Origin: Aedes albopictus
Taxonomy: Eukaryota; Arthropoda; Insecta; Diptera; Culicidae
NCBI RefSeq assembly: GCF_035046485.1
Contig: NC_085137.1
Coordinates: 3,573,977-3,637,976 of the forward strand
Reading direction: 5' to 3'
Length of the DNA stretch: 64,000 nt
In this document: positions 10,536 to 22,554 of the stretch, one piece after another
Layout of the letters: every line of letters starts with the position of its first letter
Position numbering within the stretch: the stretch's first letter is position 1
Made by a program: the position numbers and the translations under genes
Notes under the pieces: model-generated
What the model saw: the letters and a program-made list of their open reading frames with translations, nothing else
The model's database searches: none
What the model was told of the DNA's origin: nothing

Positions 10536-10958
10536 GACAAGCGGATCAAAGTGTCGCGCATGGAAAAGGCGGATTAGCAAATCGCGCATACAAAAGCGGA
10601 CCGAAGAGTCGCGCATCCAAAGAGCGGACAAGAAAAAAAAGTCGCGCATGGAAAAGCGGATAAGTTTATCGCGCATTGTAAAGCGGACCACAGAGTCGCG
10701 CATTGAAGTGGCGGACAAAAAAGTCGCGCATGGAAAAAAGGCGGATAAACAAAATCGCGCATTGAATAGCGGACCGAAAAGTCGCGCATTTATTTAAATG
10801 ACGGACAGAGAAGTCGCGCATAGAAAAGCGGACAAACAAGTCGCGCATATTTGAAGCGGACCAAAATATTGCGTTAGGAAAGGCGGACAAAGAGTCGCGC
10901 ATTATTCAAATGGATTATGATGTTGGGCACAGAAAAGGCGGACGGAAAGTCGCGCATC
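10536..10958. repeat. Degenerate minisatellite, unit about 28 bp (GCGGACAAA..GTCGCGCAT)
   Basis: At least 13 copies of TCGCGCAT, spaced 25-34 bp apart, alternate with AAAGCGGAC or a close variant. Copies start at about 10554, 10582, 10609, 10642, 10669, 10696, 10724, 10755, 10782, 10814, 10841, 10894 and 10950, with one decayed unit near 10869. Because the unit contains ATGCGCGAC on the minus strand, several minus frames begin Met-Arg-Asp and look like short repeat proteins. I treat these as by-products. A further decayed unit may lie at 11365-11400. Confidence 0.85.
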
Positions 10959-11791
10959 GACAAGACATACGGAAATAAACAGATGAGAAAAAAATAAGTT
11001 GACTGCTTGAGCTTTTCAGTGGGTAGTCTTCTCGCTCTCCCCAAGGCAATGTTGTCGAAACAACGCGAGCTGCAGCAACATATGCGATAATGTCCGTGCG
11101 AGACGCCAAATTTGGATTTAGTCATTTACACAAAAGTGGGTTTGTTTCAACCTACTACATAGTGTACTTTGGAAGCCAACACTGAGTAGAACAGTTTCTG
11201 GTGAGTTGCTATTTTCTGCCAAGGTCAGACGAAAGCTACCCACCTGAGCTTTCACGCAGTTTTGCCAAACTTGGAGATCCAGCATCGAAAGGGCGATATG
11301 AGTGAAAAAAAAAACTGTATTTATGTTGATTTCAAGTTCCGTGTACAGAAAAACATGAACAAACTGCGCATTGAAAAAGCAAACGAAATCGTGCGCTGTC
11401 CGATAAACAAATTATTATCGTTGCAGCACCAAATCGAAATCGCGAAACCAAGCACACGTAAAGTTACAGCTGCGAAGTAAATTTGAATCGTTTTTTTTCT
11501 GTTGCGCATCATTAAACTAATTAAGAGCTACAATATGCACTAATCCAAATCGAGGTGTGACATTTAAAAGTAAGTAAAACACAATTTTCGCACCCCAAGT
11601 TATTTCGGATTTATGGGTAGTACGCAGAACGCAAGAAATTTCTTGGCCTAGCTCGATGCGTGGAAAACTCAGGCAAGGAATCGCTCAAGAAATAATAAAG
11701 CGTCGCTTTATTCCGGATCCTAGTACGGAGTTGAAACGAAACGTCCAATCAAATGGGGCTTGCTGTGTTAAATTTCTTGACCATTCCGGTC

Positions 11792-12092
11792 GTCGGCGTC
11801 GGTGGTGTAGTGGTAAGCGTGGTTGCCTCTCACCCCAATCGGTCGGGCTTCAATTCCCGTCGACGCCGATGGGATTTTCTGAGACATAAAATCCGTGATC
11901 ACGCCTTCCCTCGGATGGGAAGTAAAGCCGTAGGTCCCGGGCCATGTGTTGATGGGTTCAATATGTAGGGTCCTCAGGTGTGGTGGCTGTCTCCCTGGGG
12001 CGTCAGAATTTAAGGCTTAGCTCCTAGACCCAGCCGACGTAAAACACAACTGGCACCGAACGGTGCTAGTTGGCCAGAAAAAAGAAGAAGAA
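11792..12092 (+). mobile_element. tRNA-derived SINE with 13-bp target duplication
   Basis: The head contains an A-box-like TGGTGTAGTGGTAAGCG and a B-box-like GGCTTCAATTCCC. A 200-bp body with GGCACCGAACGGTGC follows, then a tail of AAAAAAGAAGAAGAAG. The target duplication GACCATTCCGGTC is exact at 11779-11791 and 12093-12105. The intact tail and perfect duplication suggest a fairly recent insertion. Confidence 0.9.
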
Positions 12093-12105
12093 GACCATTC
12101 CGGTC

Positions 12106-13151
12106 ACGGAAAAATAATACACTGAACGAAAATTACTTGAGCGATTTCGTTTGAAGTGCATACCTCGCATTACGCAGGATTCAAAAGCATAATATACATT
12201 GAGTTAAGAAAATGTTGTATTCAAATTCGACGCATTTAAAAAAAGTAGATTAATGTAAATACTATTGTTATGGGCTTGAAGAGAGAAATTTGTTAATTTG
12301 TTTCTTGAAGGATGCATTTTCTGATCGAATTTTCAATGGATGCATTTGGCGCTCTCAGGCTTGACAAGAATCATTACAACATTCAATTTATGGTTAGGTC
12401 TAGCGGAGATACCATCGTTTGTGTACAATGCATCTAAGTTTCCCACGGTAGTCGAGAACTCGGTCTAGAACTATCTAATCGTGTGAAAAATGGTGATGAA
12501 CGCAAATCGATGGAAAAGGAGAGTTTTGTGAGAACAAAAGTTAGAAAACTGAAACTTGGAAATGCAATTTGTTGTGTTTAGTTCACATTCCATACTACTT
12601 CCTTCGCTGAGAAATTTGTACTACTACACAAAAAGAAATCTGTTGTATTTTTAGTTTGGAATTGCGATTTATTGAGTATTCGACAGCGAATAGCATAAAA
12701 AGGTTAAAAAGTCATTGATGCTTTCCTTTGTTGGTTTTGACTGATATTGTACGTGGATTTGCTAACTGAACACGACGAATCAGAACCGTCGTTTTTTGGA
12801 ATCGCCGTTCGAATCGCCATTAGAAACGTCGTTCGATTGCAGAGCGAGACAGCAACCAAACTGACACATCGCTTTGACATATTAATGTAGGAGCAACACG
12901 TGCGTGTGATTCTCTCTCTCGGTTGGTGTGGTTTGTTTTGATCCAATATGACATTTATTTTATGCTGCTCATGCTGCTGATGCTGCCAGCTGATGGAGGC
13001 AAGGATGGAGGAGCATAGTCGGAGGGGTGCTCCAATGCATTTTGAGTTTGTCGAGATAAAAAGTTTTCGTTACAAAAACTATGGAAAATTCTAGTTTAAA
13101 AGTTCAGTCACAGACAAACAGACGAATCACTTGGAACGAAATGCGATTAAA
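12106..13151. other. Gene-free stretch
   Basis: Ordinary AT-rich DNA. The minus frame at 12704-12946 has no recognisable domain. No transposon ends seen. Confidence 0.4.
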
Positions 13152-13270
13152 ATCATCGTCACGAAAGCGTAATCGCCCAATGCTAATTACGCTGTGTTTC
13201 GCAAATCCACTGAGTAGATGGCGGTAGGGTGAAAATGTCAAACAGGAGCGAAAACAATGCGAGCGCCGTG
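13152..13270 (+). repeat. Inverted repeat pair, left member
   Basis: CATCGTCACGAAAGCGTAAT and the following TCGCCCAAT..CTAATTA at 13154-13189 are mirrored at 16505-16540. A second shared block, AGATGG.GG.AG then CAAACAGGAGC.AAAAAC, continues the similarity inward to about 13255. The outer border is the same in both copies, so it is probably a real repeat end. Confidence 0.6.
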
Positions 13271-14005
13271 AGCGAGTGATTTGCGAACTACAAAATATTT
13301 TAATTATTCGTTAAAAAAAGGAAACGATAGGAAGTGAGTAGAGTAAGACGTCTGCTTATCTTGGTTCAGTGTTAAACTTTTCAATGCGTGTTTCATATAT
13401 TATTTTACAGAGAATCAGTGTAGAGGTCGTTTAACGTAATAAAAGCATTTAACTTAGAAGTCTATAATTTTACAAGAACGCATGGAAACGCCCCTTGAAA
13501 TTTTACGGCGATTCCCAACCAGCTCAAGCAAATTCCCTTGGAATTCATCTTTGAAGTAAAATCACAATACCACCGAAAAAAACAACAAATAAAACAAACG
13601 GTAATCAAAACCAAATAATATTAATGCTTTCCATGAATTGATGGTAATAAAAGCTGCACATTTAGTTTGCTCACGCAGGAGTGGTTCATTAGTGAGCTTT
13701 GGATGTGAGTATACCAACGCTGATTGTGGGAGGAACGTTTGACATTATTTCAGACAGATGTGCTGGATTCTGCAATTAACCCAATCATGATGTGTTCAAG
13801 GAAACAACTCATCATAATAGTGATTGCTCCGTTAAGCCCAGTTTCGTGTTCAAAAGGAATCGCTCAACTAAGTTCTTGACTAGCAAAAAAAAAAAATTAA
13901 AGAAGTTGAATTTTGCTGCCAGCACAGTCGGCCATGTGATTACAGATACGCCAACTATCATTGAGTTGATACAGTAGATGTTCGATAACTGCAGCATGTT
14001 CACAC

Positions 14006-14315
14006 CAGAGAAGTTGTTATAGAGATGCGCGAAGACTGAAACCAAAGGTTCCAATTGAACCGTCAAACGCGGTCCCAATCGAGCAAATTCAAGGAAATAG
14101 AAAAACATGGGGAACAAAGCGAAACATGAAAGCACATGAAAGTGTGTTAGTGCAAAGCATGACGTCATTTGTATGCTTGACATCTTATGGGCAGATCAAA
14201 CTAACACGCACGCGAAAATATAATTTTGTTCACCGCAAAAATTGATTGTTGTTGGGAGTGATGTAAATAAACATAACCTAAATCCTCTTCGCGCTTCTCT
14301 ATAACAACTTCTCTG
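14006..14315. mobile_element. hAT-type MITE, 310 bp
   Basis: Terminal inverted repeats CAGAGAAGTTGTTATAGAGA are exact at both ends and continue as an imperfect GCGCGAAGA match. The 8-bp target duplication GTTCACAC lies at 13998-14005 and 14316-14323. There is no coding capacity. CAGAG ends with an 8-bp duplication place it with hAT. Confidence 0.9.
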
Positions 14316-14323
14316 GTTCACAC

Positions 14324-15602
14324 TTCACATTTTAATAGTAGTAATCACGTTCAAATGTGAGTGTGTCTCTTTTGTAGATGTAGTTGTGAAGCTTGGGGGA
14401 AATATGTGAACTCTCACCCCGGTCGTTAGTTTTATCATTATTTAGCCGTTTGACCCAAATCAATTGGGTAATATTTGGATATACAATCTGAAGCCTTTTA
14501 ATTAGCGTGAATTTTTGTGTATGGGAAAATTCACGCTAGTGTTCGTTTGTTGAAATGTCACTTATCTCTACTGAATTCGATAACTGCTACAATTGACAGG
14601 CATCAAAGAACTGTCAGTTGCCGCTAAATGCAGCCAAGTGCAATCGAAGAACATCGTATCGCTGTTGATGTTTCATTTTGACGGAGAGCGTTGTGATAAC
14701 TAAAATTTTGTTGCACTTAATAGACTTTCAATTAAAAAGAATTACAGTAAAAGAGATTTCATCTGGCGAACTACTACTGTAGTTAAAAAGTCAAGGGTAG
14801 AAAAAAGATGCATATAAAGTTCCCTTTTTTTCAGATATATAAACCCATCAATAATAATGAATTTGTTAAAGTAGTATCACTGAAATTCATCCCAATGTAC
14901 AAGGAATAGTAACTATAGTGATTTATATCACTATAGTGATTTTTCTAAAAGCTGATTTGCACCAACACCTAAGATTTTGGTAATATTTTTTCCCATTGCT
15001 CCCATAACATGGGGCCTAAAACCAAAAATAATAAAGTAGATTCACTTATCCATAACATGACCCAGAGTAACGTATTCTTCACTCGTTTGGTGATCAAAAA
15101 CAAATGAGACCATTGTGCATGCTAAACTTGCTGGATAGTGTAGCACCACCAGCTTACGATTCTTCAGACGGCTCAGAAACTCAGCAGCAAAGCCTTCTGC
15201 GATTTTGTGTCGAAAGCAATTGTTCATATTATGCGTAAATGCTTAAGAGTCCATTGGACGGACACATATATTTGTCATAGTAGTCCAATATTTATCCAAG
15301 GTTGCCATGATTGACATTGTGTTGGTCATTTGTTGGGATTGTTTGGCCAAATATTTGTCATATGTAATGTGACCCTTAGTTGTGAACAAGGTAATGAATA
15401 GACCTATAACTATTGAATTCTCGCAGCATTGTTTCACGAACGCTAATGCAAATCTACTAGTTGAAAATATGCCCGTTCGATTTTACCGGGAACAGCTATT
15501 TTTTTGTTTATATTTTCTACCAGTTACTAAAGCAGTGTACGACACGCAAGCAGAAACCACTAAGCTTGGCACACTGCCATTTTTTTTAGAGAGAAGGGTG
15601 GA
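14324..15602. other. Gene-free stretch
   Basis: Includes a small hairpin (TTAGCGTGAATTTT.. at 14503-14540) and an ATCACTATAGTGAT palindrome near 14920-14940. A minus frame at 15042-15227 gives 61 unrecognised residues and is not called. Confidence 0.4.
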
Positions 15603-15804
15603 TGTGTGGGTGTGAAATAGCCCTTATATCAAAGTGTATACTTTGCTGAACATTCTGAGCTCACGTCTGTCATGAGCGCATGGCGATGACACACGAAACC
15701 ATCTTAGCAGGCGACGCCACTCTCGGCCTCTCGTTCGTCGACAGCCGGTCAGGTAAGACGTGCCACTGGGTGGTTCCTTTCTAGCAGATATTCAGTGTCA
15801 CACA
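15603..15804 (+). repeat. 202-bp unit, copy 2 (identical to 10116-10317)
   Basis: Exact copy of the unit at 10116-10317, same orientation. The GACGTT just downstream (15805-15810) is also the hexamer just upstream of copy 1 (10111-10116). Confidence 0.9.
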
Positions 15805-15810
15805 GACGTT

Positions 15811-16400
15811 CCCCTAGATAAGATAAAGTGAAAATCGTTTGTTTACATAATAAATTAAATTGCCGACAGACACCGAATTTACCAGCTATCAAAAAATCTG
15901 GAAGATTGCCCCTTGGAGGCATAGCAAGAGCTTCTCAAATTAATCGTATAATGTGCTCGTGTGTGAGTTTCCTTGCTCACTCGATTCGAAGGTCGATTCG
16001 AGATTCTATTTCAAACATCCTTTTCTACGAACCTCGTCAATTTGATGTCTCCTTGCTGCCACTTTTGCATAGACTACCTCGTTTTTTATTTATGCAACCT
16101 TGTTGAGTCACTTGTTCGGCTGTTCTATTTTCGGTATTTAAAAGTTCGAATCACCACAATTCAGCACAGTTTTACCGAAGGTCGGTTAATTTTTAAAATA
16201 TGAAATTTTTAGCACAGTGCACAGACGTCAAACTCTACTCGTTCTCCATCTATCACCTTTTTAACGGTGAATGCTTCATAGCACACGACGAAAGTTTTGT
16301 CAGATCTCATGAGCGAAAAAAGTGCAAAACCCAAAGCCGTCTTTGTTTTACTCATGCAGAACTGTCAGAATGGCCAAGTCATGTAATGATGAATTCAAAT
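15811..16400. other. Gene-free stretch
   Basis: Short frames only, none recognised. No transposon boundary seen. Confidence 0.35.
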
Positions 16401-16545
16401 TTTTGACAGTTCTCGTGGAGCTTACTTCGTTTTTGCTCCTGTTTGGCGTTTGCTCACTGCCTCCATCTAGTGGTTTGCTCGAACAGGCTCGAACAAGCAC
16501 TACATAATTAGTATTGGGCGATTACGCTTTCGTGACGATGTTATT
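16400..16545 (-). repeat. Inverted repeat pair, right member
   Basis: Mirror of 13152-13270; see that entry. Either two inverted copies of one repeat or the two ends of a 3.4-kb element. The lack of an evident target duplication favours the first. Confidence 0.6.
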
Positions 16546-17255
16546 AACTGGAAAATGTTCTGATAGTTACTTCTGTTTCTCTTCTACATTTTAACTGATT
16601 AATAAATAAACATTAAGATATTTATTATTGATGAATTAAAATCCGTATCCCTGACCGAATGGTCCGAAATCTTAACATCTTTTCAAACATTGATAGAAAG
16701 TCTACATCATCGATCTGATAAATATTAGGTTGCTTTGCTCTTTTGCGAATATTTATCGCAATTGATCCACAATCATCACGATCACCCGGAAGTCTCCTAT
16801 CAAATCTCGATTCGTGTGATGACCGCAAAACCACCAGCAATTCTACCGAAATGCAAACCAATTAGCAACAACTTCAATTTCCATCATTTTCCAATCAACA
16901 ACTCCACTCAACATATCGTAGCTCCCGCCTGCCTGAGTCCGACCCTGTCCGGTGCAGCACTAATCCAATTTGCGACGCACGATTAGCACGTTTTCGGACG
17001 AGCGCAAAGAGCGTAGGAAAAAAACTAACATTTCATTCATAAAACGTCCAGCTCCACTTCCCGTGTTCCGGTCAGCGTCGTAGTATAGTCCGGTTCGGGG
17101 CGCAAACCGAGCGAATCGTTTTGATTTTGAAGTAAAATTTCCGACCAATTTTGGGCCCGTAATTATCGTCTCTTTCTTCGGAGTTGTGCGCCCGGGACCG
17201 CCATTGGAGGCGGGAGCAGAGCAGTGATTGGGCAATTATGAATTCTTTATGCAAA
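16546..17255. other. Gene-free, single-copy-looking stretch
   Basis: Moderate GC content around 16900-17230 with overlapping short frames on both strands, none recognised. Confidence 0.35.
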
Positions 17256-17261
17256 ATTGTT

Positions 17262-17492
17262 TCAACAATTTATCCCAGTGCTAATCCAGCGTGTCCAATG
17301 GGTTGTTCCTCTTTCCCACGAGGGCCGATTCTGGGAAATTGCTTCCGAAATAAGTAAGTGCGAGCGCGCTGGGTATGACGGTGTAATCATCATCGTCGAA
17401 GTATGGGTGTACGGATAGGAAAACGTTACAAATGTTCGACTGACAGAGTCGATGTCATCAGCGAAGCAAACAAATTGACTGGATTTGGTCAA
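17262..17492 (-). pseudogene. Fragment of a non-LTR retrotransposon reverse transcriptase (FADDID box)
   Basis: On the minus strand the segment at about 17430-17490 reads TKSSQFVCFADDIDSVSRT. This matches the catalytic [FY]ADD box of non-LTR reverse transcriptases, whose mosquito members commonly read YADDIDIIGRT. The two aspartates of the box are intact. Similarity stops soon after, and the downstream residues to 17262 do not continue the domain, so there is a frameshift or a breakpoint. The fragment is too short to act and is a dead relic. The LINE clade cannot be fixed from this much sequence. Confidence 0.55.
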
Positions 17493-17519
17493 AATCGAAT
17501 CCGGCTCTCAGAAGATATA

Positions 17520-18900
17520 AAACTGTAGTTTTTACGATATTTTGTTTACTCACATGTGTTCTAAAGTGAATCACTGTGCGCCGTCGTGGCCTGCTACGTC
17601 CGCAAGTTTGCCTGATAAGGGGCCGATACACTTCGAAAACCAGGTGCTCAAGTGTTACCGCGTAATCGAATTTCCATTTAAGTATAATCGCTAAGCAAAT
17701 TAGATCACACCTTGCTCGCTTTGAATACGTTTTAAGGTGCTATTGAGGCGCGCAACTGATTAGATGGAACCCCGTCCCTGTCCCCGTTCCGGCATTTACA
17801 ATGCCACTTTTAGCGAGTGAGGTGAGGTACCTCTCAAACATGTGTCAATCGATTTCCTGTTCGGCTGCCAAGGCCCTCGCTCCCCTCATCCTACACTACA
17901 TTTCGAGAACGTTATCAGCAAATGCCCATGCTCTCTCGTATATTCATAAGAAAAGGCGATGTTGCGATGGGAAGACATTTGACGTGCAAATGACACGGTA
18001 CAAAAATCGATTAGTCAGGTGCAATTAAAAAACAAAATGCCGACAGAGTCTTCACCTCGTCTTCCTTCGCTCATATTCATACGATTCGATATAGGTTTCC
18101 TACCAACCAACCAATGGCATTTTTTTTTGTTTTAGCGCAGCCAGATGATTATCATAACGATTGCGTGACTTGATTAAAGCCTCGAACTCGTAACGGAAGT
18201 GACTCACGTCCATTTTCGATAGACTGGGGAAAACACGCAGTTTACAATTTGAATCTTTGGTCATTTTTTTTACGATGGACGGTGTGATGATGAACTGATG
18301 TCAAATTAACGTCAAATGACCCACTATCCAAACAGCGTTGTCAATTCAATTGTCAAGTTGGCGTCTAAACTGGAACACTTCGAACTGATAACAGACTGCA
18401 GCAACAGTGAACTTTCTAAGCATGCCATGGAAAGACAAATAGCCAAGTGACACTGTTACAAATTATATGCCCTCCTGTGTTGATTATTCAGCATGTATCC
18501 GTTTATGACTTTCGAGTTCTAATTTGGTATGCATTGATACGGGAGAGTCGTACTTATCGCGGATGAAGACGATTGAATCGGCGCTTTATCGACGGCATTC
18601 GCCTTCTGGCTGATTCTGGCTGAAAGGTGTGCGCCGTCACATACCCGGTGACGTTCGACTTCATGTTATCAGTATAATCGCTGTTTTATTCTGGGGAATT
18701 TAAATAGAAGTTGATATTGCAAAAGCTATTTTTGTAATCGAGGAGCTATCAAGGTTGGCTGAATAAGCATAATAAACTCATTTGAAATATAGTCTGCTTT
18801 TCTGCACGGTGTTCTATGATAAATTCTAACGCTAATTGTCAATTATTTTACAAAATTTGAAGAACATTTTTGTTTTTCAGTCTTTGTATTTTTCAAAGGT
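17520..18900. other. Gene-free stretch
   Basis: Single-copy-looking DNA with only short frames (for example 17801-18028, unrecognised). No repeat ends were noticed. Confidence 0.35.
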
Positions 18901-18904
18901 CTGT

Positions 18905-19430
18905 TCGATCGATCAACGATCAAATCTGACTATACATGTCAATGGCTGCTACTCCGTGATTGATCTGAGCTGGTACCAATTGCACTGAGATCCAAATGAA
19001 TAAGGGCTGGGACACTCCACTTATTCTCAAAGTGCAATTTTAGCAGCTCATACATTTTTGATTAATAACGGCGCCGGCCACGTCCTTATAGTCAGTTGGG
19101 AAGGGAAAGGAATGTTAGAGTGTGCTGGTTGTTGCTACTAAAGACCGAGATCACCTCTGCATCCCCACAACCAGCACGGACTGGGGTATTTGTTAGACAG
19201 AAAGGATGGGAGATCTGGGAGTCACCGTTGGGTCGGTGATGCGATCCATGGATAGGGTTTATTTATAGTGTTCATGATAGATTGTGTGGTGAACAAAAGG
19301 TGAATAAGGTCAAGCGGCATAGCACGCTTTGTTTGCATAACTTGTAGGCGTTATATACACTGTGCTGTGAGTGGAAGTTAGAAGGGAGGGAAACGACTTT
19401 TATTTCAATTCGTTTCTGGTTCTAGGGATG
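18905..19430 (-). repeat. Retroelement modules (3' GGACGTGGCCGGCGCC module plus family R body)
   Basis: On the minus strand, 19200-18905 matches the 3' module of the insertion at 1179-2180: GGACGTGGCCGGCGCCGTTAT, then a GATCAATCACGGAGTAGC block. The part at 19240-19420 matches family R (TTGCATAACTTGTAGGC, GATAGATTGTGTG), also found at 35540-35640. Together with the tRNA-like head at 19440-19596 this could be one long SINE-like element of about 690 bp on the minus strand. Confidence 0.5.
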
Positions 19431-19439
19431 GCTATGAAC

Positions 19440-19596
19440 ATATGAATATGAGTTGTATATGTAAAGAAGAGAGAGGGAGAGAGAAAGTGGATAGAAAGAT
19501 ACAAAGTAGGATGAAAGGGACGAGCCAGGGATTGAACTCATGACCATTTGCATACGAATCAGAAGCGGTAGCCACCAAGCCCGGCATCCGAAGAAG
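19440..19596 (-). mobile_element. tRNA-derived SINE head
   Basis: The minus strand reads GGGCTTGGTGGCTACCGCTTC (A-box region), then GAGTTCAATCCC (B box), then a pyrimidine-rich stretch. It lacks a complete cloverleaf and runs straight into repeat sequence, so I call a SINE and not a tRNA gene. No target duplication located. Confidence 0.5.
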
Positions 19597-19599
19597 TTC

Positions 19600-20220
19600 G
19601 CAAAACAATCTTTGACGAAGTCTCCAAAAGATTTGCCCGAGAATTTTCCAAACAAGTTGCTGATGAAGTTCCCAAAGAAATTGTTGAGGTAAGTAACTTC
19701 GAAAACGCCGATAGTATTCCAGAAGAATATGCTACTGAAATTCCGTAACTAATTACTGACGAAATTTCAAAGAAATTGTCTCAAGAATCCCCATAGAAAT
19801 TATAAAAGCGACTCCAAAAAGAATTGCCGAAAGAATTTTCAAAGGAATACCTAATAATATAGATAAAGGAATTCCAAAAAAATACTGACGAAAAATCCTA
19901 AAAAATGGAAAGGAAGTTCCCAGAGCCATAGTCGAATGCATTATCCAAGCCATTCTCAAGGGATTCCTAAAGGAATTATCAGAAGAGTTTTTGGATTTGT
20001 CGATGATATAAAAAAAGCCAAATAAACTCGTAATGGAATTGCCGAAGCAGTTTCCGAAGCAATCACCTCAAAGGATGAGCCGAAAGATGTTTGGAAACAA
20101 GCAAGGAAATTTTCAAAGAAATTGCCGACGAAATTTGCCAATTCAAAAGCAATTTCTGAGAGATTTTCGAAAGGAATCTAAATTTACAACCAATTGCAAA
20201 ATAATTTCCAATTAAATGCA
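19600..20220. repeat. GAATTCC-type degenerate tandem block 2
   Basis: Recurring GAAATTGCCGA, AAAGGAATTCC and GAAGTTCCCAAAG words with no strict period. Frames in it are low complexity. Confidence 0.55.
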
Positions 20221-20440
20221 CAAATTTCCTGTATTATATTATACGTACAGGCCAGACTCGATAATCCGGAGTCGAGATGCAATATTCTCATATTAGATAC
20301 CGAAATACCCAATTTTGGAAGTAGTTCATTTGATTCGCATCCGGATGCGCCTTAGAGAGACTGACTTCCGATGCTGAGTACCTCGCACAGGTTTTTTTTT
20401 TGAAACTTTTTCAAGAGTATTTTCAATTTTTTTTCCTGTA

Positions 20441-20697
20441 CCGTCTACCCCCGTTGGTTTGTACGACAACGGGGTTCGTTTTTTAATTTGAACTTCTAGT
20501 AACCCTGTGGACAACAAAAAATACACTGATGGTAACTGTTTTTGCTGTTTTGTTTTGATTCTGCGTTCCGTTTCACCCCGTTCCATGAGCAGAATGGAAC
20601 GTTTGAACCATTTTTAGTTTGAACGATGTGCAGATTAGAGGGGGTCAAATTAAAAAGTGTTCAGATTAGAGTAGGTCAAACCAACGGGGGTAAACGA
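20441..20697. mobile_element. TA-flanked MITE with TACCCCCGTTGGTTTG ends
   Basis: Left CCGTCTACCCCCGTTGGTTT is mirrored on the right as TCGTTTACCCCCGTTGGTTT. TA borders both sides (20439-20440, 20698-20699). About 257 bp, no coding capacity. TA duplication suggests Tc1/mariner; inference. Confidence 0.75.
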
Positions 20698-20699
20698 TA

Positions 20700-21760
20700 T
20701 ATGGTCCACGGATTTCCTCGGAAGTTCCTTTTGAAAATCTTCCTGGGATTGCTTAAGGGCTTCTATAGAAGTTTTCTTCAATGATTGATACAGTACAAAT
20801 TCAAGCTTGTATGTATTGCTTCAAACATTACTGAAAGAATTCCAACCGAATTGTTGTCAAATCTGTTTATTGTAGGAATTTTTCTTCCGGATTTCTTCGA
20901 AAGTTCTTCCGGAAAATTGTCAAAAAACTCTTCTAGGAATTTCGCCAGGGTATCTTCAGCAATTCCTGAAAATGTAGCTTCAAAAGGTTCAATTCCAGAA
21001 GCGATCTTTTCATAAAGATTATTTCAGAAATTCCTCTAAGGTTTCCCATCAGAAAATTTAGATTTTTTTAACACAAATAATTTCTGAAATTTCTACAGAA
21101 GTTCTTTTAGGTTCAACTCCATTTATTCTCGGGCATTTTTTGGAAATTCCTCTAGGAATTTCTCAAGAGATTCTTTTGGAAGCTCCTACTGGGGTTTCTC
21201 CAATAGTTCCTCCAGGCATTGATATGGGTTCATCCTGACTTTCCTTCAGGAATTCATTCATTTTTTTTCAAAGATACTCTCAACAATTCTATAAATACCT
21301 GCACATATCCAGTTCTTCCAGGTATAATTTCAAACATTCCTGGTAGTAGTTTAGGGGTTTTCATACAAATTCCTTCAGAATTGTACAAGCCACTTTTCTG
21401 ACAACTCCTTCAGATTTCAGGAGGCCTTTCAAGAATTCTATCAGAAAATCCTCCTGGGATCTCTTAGAAACTTATTGGGGGATCTCTTCAAGAACTTCCC
21501 CAGCACTTTGCCTGCGATTTGTGCAGACATTGTTAAAAGGTTCCTTCCGAAATTCTTCAAAGGATTTCGGAAGGAACCCCTTCAGAAATGTCTAAAGCAT
21601 TTTCCCCTTTGAATTACTTGCAGAGTTACTTCAAAAGTCTCCCATGATTTTTGTATGCGAATCAAGAGGTATCTCGAGAAAATTTCGAAGAAATCCTTCT
21701 ACAAATTTTCAATGGATTCCTAGAACAATTTTAAAAGTAATTACTCGTAGATTTTAAAAT
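20700..21760. repeat. GAATTCC-type degenerate tandem block 3
   Basis: Dense TTCCTC(C)AGGAATT-like words with strong divergence. A frame at 20785-21015 lies wholly in this sequence and is not called as a gene. Confidence 0.55.
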
Positions 21761-22169
21761 CAAATTTCAGGTGTGTTCTAAAGGAAACTATATGTTTTAA
21801 CTAGCTATCCCTGCAAATTTTGTCTTGCCTACTGCGTTTTAAATCAATTTCTTCCTGTTCAAAACGTATGAAAAATCGATTTCTCAAACTCATCATTTCT
21901 CATTGTCTTTTGGCTGTTAAAATTCCTTTGGTGAGAACATACAGAACCAAATAAAGACGACCCAAATCGAACGATCCGTTCGTGAGTTATGAGCAGTCCC
22001 ATTCAGCCACTGCATTTTTACATATAGATTAATTTTGGAAGAAATCCATAGAAGATTTCAATCCGTGGAAGGTGTTCCTAAGAACTTTTAAACGACATCC
22101 ATGCAACTTTCCTAAAATGAATTCCTGCAGGATTATCTATAGATTTATATATCCTCTATGAAGCAATAT

Positions 22170-22376
22170 TGAGGTGAATATATAACGAAGCCACAACTCG
22201 AATTTTCAAGAGCACAAATCTGAGAAACCAGAAGACGGATTGCGCTGAAAAGTTGATCGATTGGTCACCACCAGCGGGTCTCCAATCGATCAACTTTTCA
22301 GCGAAATCCGTCTTTTGGTTTCTCAGATTTGTGCTCTTAAAAATTCGAGGCGTGGCTTCGTTATATATTCACCTCA
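22170..22376. mobile_element. Palindromic MITE, 207 bp
   Basis: Arms of about 95 bp start TGAGGTGAATATATAACGAA and are near-perfect complements, separated by about 20 bp (around 22263-22280). The flanks AAGCAATAT (22161-22169) and AAGCAATCC (22377-22385) agree at 7 of 9 positions, so a decayed 9-bp duplication of Mutator type is possible. Confidence 0.75.
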
Positions 22377-22554
22377 AAGCAATCCAGGGAAGTTACTTTT
22401 TTCAAGTTCCAAAATATTGATTTTTCTGGAGTAATCTCTCCAGAAAGAATTCCTGAAATGCCTTTTTTACGAGTACTATTCTTGTTTATCGAAACTACAT
22501 TACAAACCAATCGCAAAACCCTCTTTTTAAAACTATACACTTTCCACTAAAAAC

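Noticed and set aside
10334..10902. Repeated Met-Arg-Asp frames suggesting a repeat protein
   Set aside because: They come from the minisatellite unit; unit lengths vary without keeping multiples of three.
10536..10958. CRISPR-like repeat and spacer layout
   Set aside because: Conserved part is only 8-15 bp, spacing irregular, spacers are related to each other, and the DNA is eukaryotic.
15042..15227. 61-codon minus frame with protein-like composition
   Set aside because: No family recognised, no splice-site support, and length is within chance.
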